Positions 23,816 through 34,589 of a DNA stretch of 64,000 nucleotides are shown here, in pieces. Under the pieces are notes generated by a model, which ran no database searches, was not told where the DNA came from, and saw nothing but the letters and a program-made list of their open reading frames with translations. Source of the stretch: Rosa chinensis (Eukaryota; Streptophyta; Magnoliopsida; Rosales; Rosaceae); assembly GCF_002994745.2 (NCBI RefSeq), contig NC_037093.1, positions 34,490,884 to 34,554,883 of the forward strand. The letters are read 5' to 3'. The position numbers and the translations under genes were made by a program. Each line of letters begins with the position of its first letter. Position 1 is the stretch's first letter.

Positions 23816-25850
23816 CGCTAAGTCCCTAATGTCCCTAGTGAATGAGGGTTTTCCTGCGAGGTTGATACCAAAGTGTAGCTTTGTGTCATATAACTAGCAT
23901 AATTAGTGCAAGTGCGTCGTCCATCTAGAATTTTGTTGGAGCCAGCGCTTATGCCCTTTTGGGTGGGCCCCCTGCTAGGCCCTCCGAGGAGTCCCTAACT
24001 CCTGGCTATAGACCTCCGTATGGTCAGAAAATTGTTTGATGAGGGGAGCTGCGAATGAGTAGTGGGTGTTCGGTAGCGAACCTAATATTTGATACCCAAG
24101 CATTGAGGGTTAACCGCCGGATCAATGGCTGCCGTAGGCTGCGTTAATCATTCCCTTTACTCTTTTCCGGAGGAGAAAATCTTGACTGCAATGTCGCGTA
24201 GTGGTCATTGTCGTTATGAGGCATTTGCCTTACCGCTTGGCGGTTGGTCGTAGACCATAGACTCGTGGAGTCTAGACCCATTTGGGTTTCTTTCCCGTGG
24301 GGAAAGTTTGACAAAATTGGTGCCCGGAGGCTAGACCATATGTTTACATATAGAGTATATGTAAAGTTTGTAATTATATGAACAATGACAAATAAGTATA
24401 GCCAGTAATAATATATGGATCTTATGACCATGTAACATACACAATAGATAGTGGCAAGTCTGATGGGTGTCCATAAAAATTTTTGGAAGTAGCTTCTGAT
24501 GAAAGCTATGAAGTATTATGAACCTAGAGCTTAACTAAAGCATGTTGGATGTGTTTGAGCGAGTTAGGTTGTGTTCCAGCAAGTTGGGTGTAGTTGAGCG
24601 GGTAGGCACTGTGCAAGCATGCGGGGCATAACCCAAGCAAGTCATGGCCATAATCTATACCTAAGCGAGTCGTAACCCAAGCAAGTCGTTATCCAAACAT
24701 ATTTAATTAAGTCATGATCAAGTGTCACAAGCTTCTAGATGTGGCATGGGTTGTTTGAGTGTCACATGTTTATTTAATTTTGCAATTAAATAGAAAGCAT
24801 GGCATGTGTAGCATGTACTTGGAGCGAAGTTGCTAATAAAATTTTTGTATGTTGTAAACATGCCTAAGGATCATGAAGACATGTAAATGCATATCAAGTG
24901 TGATATCTTGTAGGCATGCTTAGAAGTAGTAAAAGCATGGCATTGGTATGGCACTAGCTCAAATTGAAAGTGCGTAAAGGAAGATATAATTACTTATCTT
25001 ATGCCGATTTGGAGTGAGTGGGGGTTTGGAATTGATATAAGTACCCAAATCATGTTGGAGTTGTCCGAGCATGACGCTCCATTGCTCCGGCGAAGCACCT
25101 TACTAGAAGGATGATGATTGCATTAATTTTGGAGCAGTGATAGGTGATTATGTTCCCTTGAAGCAAAATAGGTGATTAGTACATGAGTATGTAAAATCAA
25201 CAATAGTATCTTGCATATGTACTTCGATAAGATTGAAGCAAAGTGTATAAGCAATGTAGCAGTTAATGACATGTTTGATTGTAGGCTTCCAACATGAATT
25301 TCAATTTGGCAATGAAATTTAGAGAAGAATTTTGGACAGAGTTTACCATGTCAAATGTGCATATCTACTGAATAATGAAATATGGTCGTAGGAGCATATA
25401 AGTCCTGGGTGACCGTGCATATTGCATATGAATGGCATAGCAGCATGGATGGTGAGAATGCTTGACATACTGGATGCACTTAGTTGTATATGATATTGAA
25501 TATTAAAGCAGCATTCTTGTGAATTAAATGTATTTGCATTGACTTGCATGATTATGGTCTCACAGTAGCATATATAAAGCATGTTATACTTGGTTGGGAC
25601 ACGCGGGCCATAACCATGCACTAGACATGGTCAATGTTTAGAACAGGAGCCCAAGCACACATGTATTGACAAGTGCATCATGTTATTGAGAGGTGGCAGC
25701 AAACTAAGAGGCATGCGTTCCTTGACTTAAGATAGCTCGAGTTTTAAAACAGAGGCATGGTTTGTGTGTATTCATAAGTGTTTAAATGAGAGAAGCTTAG
25801 CTTTCTTCATATCTCTGTTCTCTTGAGAGAGGATGCAACACTGGTAGAAC
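23816..25850. other. Interior of the LTR element, no recognisable gene
   Basis: Mostly low-complexity-biased sequence. It has AAGCAAGTCGTAACCCAAGC-like short repeats near 24610-24690 and CATGTT/GCATG-rich stretches. No retroelement domain is seen on either strand. Confidence 0.5.
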
Positions 25851-25859
25851 TGGAAACGT

Positions 25860-26800
25860 CGCTGTAGACTTGGTGGGTGTCTGTTGATGCTGTCTAGCAG
25901 AGAAAACCTGCGGGTGCCGCTGACGGAGCTTTAGCGGAGGAATTCTGCCGCTGACGGAGTTTGGCAGAATATGTCGGCGCTGCTGCTGACGGAGTAACTA
26001 CCTAGCGGTGTCGTTGGCGGAAGAATTCTGCCGCTGCTGCAACGTCGGCGGTGCCGCTGATTCTTTGTAACTGGGATGGGCTGCTGCATTGTAGGCGGTA
26101 CCGTTGACTGCCGTTGTGACTGGGGCGCACTAGGCTCTAGGCCTGATGCCGCTGCTGGTGGATGGGGCTTTAGCTTCGCTAGCGCATGTCCGCTAGTGGT
26201 AGAAGGCTCGCTGGGGGTTAGAGGGCTGACGCTGGCTGTACGAGGCCTGCACTGCTGTTGGCGTGCTAGTGGTTGGACGGCTAGTGGTGGTCGCTGATGC
26301 AGACGGCTAGCCGTGGCCACTGATGAAGCTTGGCGGAGGGCGAGCGTTGGCTGTATGAGGCCTGCCCTGCTGCTGGTGTGCTGGCAATGTGCCCTGGCAT
26401 GCCGGCGCTAGGCTGGGTTGGCGGTCTTACGGTGACGTGGCCGGGCGGCCAGAGTATATCTTTGGGTGGCCAGCGGAGAATTGCCATCCTCTGTTTTTTA
26501 GCGGTTGGACAGCTAGTGGTGGCCGCTGATGCAAATGGCTAGCGGTGGCCGTTGATGAAGCTTGGCGGAGGAGTTGTTCAGTGGAGTTGCTCAAAGGAAC
26601 ATGGCTGGCGGAGCCTTGATGCCAGCAGAGTTTTTGATGCTCAACGAAGGAGACGATTCTTGTCCTGACAACAGCGGAGCTTTTGAAATCAGCGGAGGTT
26701 TTGATGTTCAATGAAGGCGTTAGCGGAGGCTCTTCAGCGGGAGCGGGGCTTTGCCCAGCTGTATTTTGCTTGGCGGAGTTTTGTGACCAAGTAACGAGCC
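25860..26800. repeat. GCGGAG-rich interior with an internal duplication
   Basis: Irregular GCTGACGGAG / TTGGCGGAG motifs throughout. A roughly 65-bp block, GGTTGGACGGCTAGTGGTGG through GATGAAGCTTGGCGGAGG, occurs at 26271-26340 and again, diverged, at 26503-26572. The CG bias produces spurious open frames on both strands. Confidence 0.7.
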
Positions 26801-27078
26801 AAGAAGAAAGCTGCCTGCTTGGCGTTGATGCTGAAGTTTGGCATTGACAGAGAGAAACTTGAGAAGGAATATTAGCTCTCTCTGGGTGTCTAGAGCAAAT
26901 GGACATTTCTTTGTTTTTTAGTGGTGCATCGTTGACCATTTTTGAGTTGGCGTTGACCAACCTTATCAGCGTTGACCAGCCCATATGGGTGTTGACCAAG
27001 CGTTGACTCGACACTTACGGGTCAAAGATCGTGGTAGGTGACGAAGCCTTTGTGTTGGCTTCCCACAGACGGCGCCAA

Positions 27079-27544
27079 TGTTAATGTTAGTGACCGAGGG
27101 GTCTAATTAACGTTTAGAGAGAGAGAGTAAGAGAGAGAGACACAAGAAGTATAGTGGTTCGTCTCCCGCCTTAGGGGGAAACTACGTCCACTTGAAAGCT
27201 TAACTAGTGTGTTGGGCCTTGCGGCCCAAAGGGATTACAAGAGATGTAATGGGATGATCAGTAAGTGGAAGGAGTCTCCTTTTATAGGGGAGGGAGGCTC
27301 ATTTCTTTACATGTTTTCCAATGTGGGATGCTAAAACCACTATTCTAGTCTAGAAAGCGATATTGTGGAGGCATGTTGGCAAGGCTGGTAAGGTGGCTTC
27401 TTGGCGAGGTATTGGCCGCTTCCGACTACAGTGGCGTAGCTTGGATATCGGGCTACGAGATGCATGTCTCGGTTGGGCCCCAACATGGCTTGTGGGCCCC
27501 CCAAGAGGGTGTTACTTATGCTTGGTGATGTAGCAAATCCTCCA
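27079..27544 (-). repeat. LTR (right copy) of the 22310-27544 element
   Basis: Same repeat as 22310-22746, with a roughly 30-bp extra block near 27382-27412 and scattered substitutions. Followed after one base by a CACTA terminus at 27546. Confidence 0.93.
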
Positions 27545-27545
27545 T

Positions 27546-29390
27546 CACTAGGCCAAAAAATGAATCAGACGATAGTTTTTCACTGTCGTCTGATAAGGCA
27601 CATTGATGTTGTCTATCTCAATGCCGTCTGATGGGTGAATTAGACAATAGGAGGTAACTGTCGTCTGAGGAAATTTTGCACAACAACAACGACTTACATG
27701 ACTATTGTCTGAACACCAGAAAGAACAACAACAATGAGTATCTTAACTCTTGTGCAAATCAATTTGAGACAACAGATGCTAGAAGAGAGAAATTTGTGAA
27801 GAACAATCAGAAAACATTGGCTTGTAAATAAACTGTTGTCTGAATGAAGGTTGTACATCATCTGACTAGCTGTTTACTATTGCTTGAATTCAAACAAGAC
27901 GATAGAATAAGCTTGTAGCCATTGTATATCATTCTTTCATAATATAACATCTTGTAATAAACTGTTGTCTGAAATCAAGTCTTACAATAATAACTTTCCT
28001 ATTCTCTGTGGTCTTCCTTAACTTCAGACAACAAATTATTTTAATTTTTTGTTGTGTTATATCTAGTTGGACAATTGAATAGGTTTGAAAATTATTGTAG
28101 ATGGATGGTTCACACAACAGTTTTTTGTTTCTCTTTTCGTTATGTTCGTTTGTTAGACAATGGTTTGCTGTTAGTATTGAATTGTCAGCTATAGAAGAGT
28201 AAAACATACATTTAACATAATAAAAACAACACATCCTTGATTCTAGAAACGCATCCATTAATTCCAAAAACTATTTCATCCCAACACAGGAATTAACATA
28301 TCCATTGTTTAGATAGTTTCATACTTAATAGTCTAATAAAAAGTGAAAGTACTTGTACAAAATTTGATTGAAGCTTGAGCATCTCTGATCTTCCCAAGTT
28401 TTTGGGTAGTCTTGCATCATATACTAACGAGTTGAGGACTTGAATAAAGTCTTACTAACATCTTTGTATCTGCAGTAAGATGAAAAATAGTAGGTCAGGT
28501 GATGTATACTAAGCAAAGGAAATCTCAAGCCTATTATCTCATCTACCACCAGTATAGCATGCACTAAGAATAAAAGAATGAAAAGTAGGTAGCACAAGTA
28601 CTCTGAGTCAATTATAGACTAAAGTGATTACATGATTTGGAGAAGCACATGAGAAAAAAAACTGAAATAAGCAAGAATTTTGAAAGTTACATGGAATCCC
28701 TAATTTCTTGATAGCATGCAAATAAATTGAATTTAATAAACCAAAACACATGTGCCGTTAGCTGAAAATATTTAAGGTTGTAATAAAGAGAATATTTACT
28801 TTGGGTTAACAAACTCCTTTATGGCACCTCCTGTTTTTGTGAACTCCTCAATATACGGACCAAGTAATTCCAAAATTAACTGCATATGGAAAATCAATAG
28901 TGATGATGTCTAAAATATGTCCAGGAACTCCAGAAAAATTTCATTAAAATATGAGATGATGTGGTATTGCTGTGTACAGAAATTCTTGCAGCAGACCTGC
29001 AACTTTGAAAAATCATAAGTAATTCTAGAAAAATTGTTTTTAGGAGATTCAAATTCTGAAACGATCTTTAAGATGTCTACTGCAATTTGTAAGAAGATAA
29101 TAATTTCAAGTTCCCAACCGAATTGTACAGTTTTCAGTAAAAGTTCAACTGCGTCAGAAACTCAGAAACACAAATTCACATTTGCATAACCTCTTTTCTA
29201 CCTTGAGTTTTAACCAATGAATCCTAAATAAAAGAGCTGGAACTTAACAAAAACAAACCAAAAGACTCAAAATCAATTGAAAGATATCACCAGTTAGACA
29301 AACATAGCAAGGACTTTGGGAAATAACTAAGTAAAATATGAGGAAATAACTATTACAACACAGCATTAAAATGCTCTTATCAGAAGAACA
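27546..29390 (+). mobile_element. CACTA (En/Spm-like) transposon terminus, truncated
   Basis: Begins CACTAGGCCAAAAAATGAAT. It then has repeated subterminal motifs in both orientations: GTCGTCTGA, GCCGTCTGA and CAGACGATAG (27566-27670). Further degenerate copies (TTGTCTGAA, CAGACAACA) run to about 28035. I found no inverted right terminus (CCTAGTG) before the gag-like sequence at 29390, so the right edge is arbitrary. No transposase is seen. Confidence 0.7.
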
Positions 29391-30290
29391 AACCTTTATA
29401 AGAAGATTTGAGGAGCCAAGATGTGGATCTTGTTGAGCTACCGGTTCTGAGGCTTATGGTTGGGGAACTTTCTACCAAGCTGCTCCCACTTGAAACTATG
29501 GAGGAGCAGTGGAAGAGCTGAGAGCAGAAGCTCAGGAGTTCTTGGGCTCGGGTTGATGAGCTCTCGAGTCAGGTTGAGAATTTGCAGAAACAGGTTGTGA
29601 AACTGCAAGAGGATATCGCTGCACACCCTGCTGCCTTGAGATTTAAGTACAAGTAAGAAGCTGACCATACTGTTGATAACTATGTAAACTCGTCGGCTTA
29701 TACTAACAAGATGAAAGAGGCAACTAGTACCGGTATCGCCAAGTGGATGAAGAAGGCGAGAGTGCAGGGGTGGTTAAGGTTGGATAAGGTCGTGGCGGAT
29801 ATGGAGGCTGAAAAGAAAGCGCACAGGCTGAAGCTGACGAGGCTGCGAAGCGAGATGGGCTACACCTTTAAAAAGAAAAGAGCCTAGCTTTTGCTGCTGC
29901 TACCAGTCAGAACCCAGGTAGGCAGATAGCGACAATGGCTAGTAATATTGATTAGTTTAGCTGTACTAAACGCAATCATAGGGGAACGGTATTGCAAGCT
30001 CCAATGCGGGTGAAAGGCCACCCCAGGGCGTGATTTCTAGTCATGAAGTCACACTGAGGGGTCGACAAAAGCCATATTACTATAACTATAGATATATTGT
30101 AGAGCCAACAGCAGGTGACCCTGATAGCGCTAAGTGCAGATATTGGGACACCGCCGGTTATTACTACACCGCCAACGATAGCCACGAGTGCGGCAACACC
30201 CGTGAAACACGAGACTTAGCAGCAACCCATTGTAGAAGTTCCCCAGTCAGGCTCTCAAGGTGGTGAGACCAACCCTTGAGGAGTGATATC
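29391..30290 (+). pseudogene. Coiled-coil gag-like fragment
   Basis: Broken frames read ELSSQVENLQKQVVKLQEDI, NKMKEATSTGIAKWMKKARV and VVADMEAEKKAHRLKLTRLR. This looks like the coiled-coil C-terminal region of the gag-like protein at 19234-21580. It may be the same element continued on the far side of the 22310-27544 and 27546 insertions, or a separate copy. Multiple stops rule out function. Confidence 0.5.
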
Positions 30291-31477
30291 ATGTCACAAG
30301 GAACTTGTAATAGAGTAGTGCCAGTCATGGCTAGTTTAGTTTTGATATTGCTGTGGATAATCTGGATATTTTGGTGATTTGGACATTGGTTTGGCCCAAT
30401 TGGAAGTTGGAACAGCTTGTTTTGTTTTAAGTTTAATTTTTTACCGTTTGTGTTTTGGAAAGTGACAAGCGGTCTTCCCATGCGTTGTGAGTATTAAACG
30501 TGTGTTTAATTTCCAACACAATTATAATTGCGTTTTAATGCATTTTGTTGACCGTTGAGTTTTCCAAGCCAAGAATTGACTCTTGATGGTTGAGTAGGTT
30601 GTATAAATAGGCTTGAGAGGTAGAGTGTGAAGTATCAGGGTAACAGAGGAAATGTTTCTCTCTGTGTTCTTGATTTTGCTTCTTCTTCTCAAAGCTATGC
30701 TCATAGAGTTGCCCCTGTGTGAGCACTTTGGAGATCAAGACCCCATATTAGAGCAGAGATGTCTTCCGGTTGGCTGGAGAGACCCAAGGGCATTAGGTGC
30801 CGGCTTGGGCGGTGAGGGCAATTGAGTCTCGTGGCATGCCTTCGTCCGTCAGTGGTGGCCGATCATGCCTACAATGCTAGCACCCAGAAGTGTTGGTGGG
30901 GCAGAGAAGACGTTTAGTGTAGAAATGATGCTATGTATGTTGTGAAATGTAACTTACAGATATATGTGCATTGCTGTTTGGCCGTATAGCTTTATGTTGA
31001 GTGAATGAGCAGAATTTGTATATACTTGGTGTATGTTAAATTTGCTTTTTATGTATTGGAAGCTGTACGTACTTGATCAAGGTACGTGTAGTTGTTAGTG
31101 TGCTTGTACATTGTGACTGTTTTTAGCTGTTTGCATGTGGGTTATGCCTGTTAGCATGTAGTTCTTTGTATTTTGTTTAAAATGACACTTTTAAGGGATT
31201 ACTACTTTAGACATGTATGAGAAATAAAACATGAAACATGGGAAAAATATACTGAATAATCCCCCTGTGTTGTTTGAAGAAGCTGCTAGGAGCAGTGCTA
31301 AAATATAAGCATATTAGGCTGGCTGTAAAGTAGCCAGTACATAAATAATCTGAAAAACAAAAGTTGGGAACATAGATATGTAGCCGACAGTTGGCCCTGA
31401 GGGGAAGCGGTAGCGGTAGCGAGAGTCCTAGTGTTGTTGTTGTCCCTTACCAAAGAAAAAAGCTCAGATGCTGGGCA
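30291..31477 (+). other. Probable LTR or promoter-bearing repeat
   Basis: TGTCACAAGGAACTTG at 30292 could start an LTR. GTATAAATAGGC near 30601 is a clear TATA box followed by a TC-rich leader. The rest has no coding signal. The partner LTR is not identified. Confidence 0.4.
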
Positions 31478-32330
31478 TTAATTCCAGGGATGCGGCAGAG
31501 TGTTGTCGTCAGTCCTCTTTACGTAGAATGTGGCTGGACCTGAGGACCCAGTAAGCTCATACGGGCCATCCCATGTGGGCTTCAGTCCTGTCAGTGTTGG
31601 CATGATCTCCTTCATGACCCAATCCCCAACCGTGAGAGGACCCTGGAAGATGCAAGAGTTGTAATGACGAGCTATCTTCTGCTTGTTGTTAATATTGCGT
31701 AACTGTGTTCGCTCACGTTTCTCCTCCAGGAGGTTCACGTTGAGATTCAATCCTTCTGTGTTGGTTTCCGGGTCATAGCCGGCTACCACGATCTAAAGTG
31801 ATGTCGGTCTCGACTGATATCACTACCTCGGTACCGAAAGCCATGAGGAAAGGGGACTCCCCATTGGCTGCAGTAGGAGTAGTTCCCAATGCTCAGAGTA
31901 CCTCAGGTCGCTTGGCAGCCATAAACCCTTTGCCTTGTCCAACTTTTCTTCAAGTTATGCTTGTGAGCTCGTTGATTGCTTCCACTTGCCCATTGGTTTG
32001 AGGATGTGCTGGGGAGGCGTAGAGTATTGTGGTGCCATACTTACCGACAAACTCTCGTAATGTGTCGTTGTCGAACTGTGAGCCATTTTCGGTAATAATG
32101 GTCTCGGGGATACCAAAGCGATAGCAGGTTCCGCCATAAGAAGTTGACTACCTTAGTTGTTGTGATGGTGGCCAAGGGTTCCGCCTCTACCGACAAACTC
32201 ATGGCACTTCATGCAAGTTTTTACAACACGTTCAACGTCTGCGCCTAGTGATGGCCAGTAGTAGCCGGTGCACAGAGTTTGTAAGCCAAGGATTTGGCGC
32301 CGGAGTGATTACCACACACCTACTGTGTAG
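31478..32330 (-). pseudogene. Ty3/gypsy integrase fragment
   Basis: On the minus strand, in order: remnants of the integrase zinc finger (NHSGAKSLAYKL and CMKCHEFVG, about 32195-32330), the core (ENGSQFDNDTLREFVGKYG and SPAHPQTNGQVEAINE, about 31950-32100), and the C-terminal domain (RARLxxYNSC...VGDWVMKEIMP, TWDGPYELTG, LPHPWN; 31478-31789). Frames are shifted and stopped between these parts. The order and motifs match Tat/Athila-like gypsy elements. The RT and gag of this copy are not in the window. Confidence 0.88.
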
Positions 32331-33355
32331 TGAGAGTAGAACCTGATTACCTTCCTCTATTGTAATGCACTTTACGTAAGGGAATGTTTGCCTTTTGTGA
32401 TACAATTTCCCATCTTGCGTTTTAGATAGGCTCCCGGTAACGACCAAATAGAGCTGAAGAGCGAGTGGATGCGAACTCAAGAAGGTTCCCAAATGTCACA
32501 AATTGGGAAGGACATTATTCAGCCCAAACGAGGTGGCTCTCCAACCATGCTGTACGGCTAGGGGAGGTCAACCTTGGCTTGAGAAGGTTTGTAAGCTGCA
32601 TGATGGCAAATCAAAAATTGACAAATATAAGAGACCTACAAAAGAAAGAATCAACTAGAATGAAACTATGACCTGGATAGGTAGCAAGGTCATCCAAGAA
32701 AGCATTTGGGGGAAAAGGATCTAACTCGGAATACCGTCATTTGCTAGAGATCATCAAGGCTTTAGACCTCCATCCTTGGTGGTCGATCGACAAACCTGGG
32801 AACATCTTCATCTTTGGATATGGAGTGAAGTTGAAATATCGAAATTTGGCGGTCCTAACATAATTGAAGAGGTAAAGAAAATCTGACAAGCCCAAGGAGA
32901 CTCCTCACTTCCAGCCCATGATCAAGAAAGCATACAAAAAGAGATAAGCATTCAGATTAAGTTGCATTGGGTGCAAGCCAATAACCACCCACATAAGCTA
33001 GAAGACAAGATGAATTGGGAACCTGATGAATCTCAGGTGATACGGAGAAAATATCAGTGTGTTTCCAGGCAAGTTCTAGCCGATATAAATGTCGGAATCG
33101 ACAAGAATCGACGAAAGTTTAATAGACTTTGAGATGGAATACACTTTGACATACTTCTCTATATGATGGTCCGTTGGCTTCCAAGACACTGGTTCACCAA
33201 TTTGTTCCAAATTCTTTTTACGGATTCTGGCCAAGTCTGCATACTTAATGCGAGCTATGAGAGCAGGTGGAAGTGTTGCAAAAGACAAAAATAGAAACAG
33301 GTTCAAGGAGTTTGAACTTGAACCATGACGAAGTCAGAGGCAAGTAGAGACGGGG
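32331..33355. other. No recognisable gene
   Basis: The left ~150 bp may be the degraded upstream part of the gypsy pol (SKTQDGKLYHK-like on the minus strand). The rest has short frames only and no motif I recognise. Confidence 0.4.
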
Positions 33356-33357
33356 TA

Positions 33358-33462
33358 AAAGGCAAAAAAAAAAAGTTACGCTGTTGCCTGGGATTCGAAC
33401 CCAGCCCCATCAAACAGTAGAATGTAGACTTACTGTTGCTACCTTACTGAGCCTGACAAGGT
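33358..33462 (-). repeat. tRNA-like SINE head or tRNA pseudogene with Pol III boxes
   Basis: On the minus strand an A box GGCTCAGTAAGG (33442-33453) is followed about 40 nt later by a perfect B box GGTTCGAATCC (33391-33401). A 12-T run then follows (33366-33375 region), which could terminate Pol III. ACAGTA/TACTGT forms a hairpin between the boxes, but the acceptor ends do not pair and the hairpin loop is too long for an anticodon arm. It is therefore not a functional tRNA. Confidence 0.65.
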
Positions 33463-34140
33463 GACTGGCATCGTCGACGAACCAGATCGGAGTAGCACCA
33501 GAACGAAGCTGAAGAGAGTGATGAAAAAAGCCCTGCTGAGAGCGACTCTGGCTGAGGAGCTACGAACAAGGACCGATGCGGTGGTTCAGATAGGTGCAAA
33601 GCTCCTATTGCGACGCTGGGATTCACAGAGTCAGAAAATGGGTGTAGATCAAGTAAGAAAGATCCCTTTATAAGGATATTACGATGTGGTAGAGCACAAT
33701 TAGAGAAGTTTGTGGAGAAGATTGCCAGCGAAAATTCAGAAAATCAACACAGAGGAGTGTGCGACGAGGCTAAGCCAGAAATCGGGTCGAATTTGAGTCA
33801 GAATGGGCTGATGAGAGATCCATGTCGAGTTGGAATCAAGCCAAACCCGACTTGAGATAGATCTGGGCTTCGTTCAAAGTCAAATGTTGACTTTGGATGG
33901 ATTTTTAAGCCTAGGGCTGACCTGACTTAAGATGAATCTAGGCTGGATTCAGAAGTCAAAGATTTGACTTTGGAAGAGTTTTGGGCCTAGACAAGTTTAA
34001 TCACGAATTTGGTGAATTTCTATAGGGGTCCCTTAAGAGGGAGTGTCCATAAAAGAAACTTGGACGTCCATTGAGATCTGGGTATTCGGAAAAAATTTCT
34101 CTTAGTATGGGTATCCAAAGAGAAAATTTGGGGGCATTAT
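33463..34140 (+). other. Retroelement 3' flank ending in a polypurine tract
   Basis: Short broken frames and a repeated GACTTTGGATGG / GACTTTGGAAGAG theme (about 33880-33990), suggesting the degenerate 3' end of an element. It ends with AAATTTGGGGGCATTA, polypurine-like, just before the LTR at 34141. Confidence 0.45.
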
Positions 34141-34585
34141 GGGGGTACTCACAATCATGATGATTAAACCCCACCACGAATATACCAGTAAATGTAACTA
34201 TGAATACGATAGATGGTTAATTATACGGTTGTAATTACTGCAATGATGACTGCTACTAAGTGCGGCAATGATGACGTTTATTAAGCGCGACAATGATGAC
34301 GATCATAATTAAAGCTTGGAGATAAGAACAGGTATAAAGGAAGTAATAACCGTGACTTATGACTGAAGCCCTCCATCACCTATAAATAGGAGGCACGACC
34401 ACCAAGTAATATATCTCATTCCAACTTTTTCTATTACACATGACTCATACAATTTCTAACTTGAGCGTCGGAGGGTTTTCTGCAAGTACTCGCCCTCCTC
34501 TTTGAGCCGACAGTCAAAATCCAAGTCAACGCTCGAGGAAAACTTCTCGATCATTCCTGGTCAGCTTCTGCTTCAGTCAGCATTC
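34141..34585 (+). repeat. Gypsy-type LTR, solo or 3' copy
   Basis: Starts TGGGGGTACTCACAATCATG after a polypurine-like tract. It contains CTATAAATAGGAGGC near 34380, then a leader with CTCGCCCTCCTCTTTGAGCC. No second copy is present. The right boundary is not resolved because LINE sequence begins within about 60 bp. Confidence 0.6.
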
Positions 34586-34589
34586 GTTG

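Larger units (their letters stand above)
22310..27544 (-). mobile_element. Non-autonomous LTR retrotransposon, minus orientation
   Basis: Two similar LTRs, 22310-22746 and 27079-27544, flank about 4.3 kb without recognisable gag or pol domains. The right LTR carries about 30 bp that is absent from the left, near 27382-27412. TGGCGCCGTCTGTGGGAA reads on the minus strand directly inside the right LTR (27058-27076), the primer-site position for a minus-strand gypsy-like element. LTR TATA boxes (CCTATAAAAGG) also read on the minus strand. No matching target duplication was found (TTTAG left, TCACT right). The interior holds a 33-bp minisatellite and GCGGAG-rich sequence. Confidence 0.88.

Noticed and set aside
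26076..27014. Open frames up to 195 codons on both strands of 25930-27014
   Set aside because: They follow from GCGGAG-type bias in the LTR element. Both strands are open at once and no domain is recognisable.
33358..33462. A functional tRNA gene
   Set aside because: The B and A boxes are good, but the acceptor stem does not pair and the hairpin between the boxes has an 11-nt loop, not an anticodon arm.
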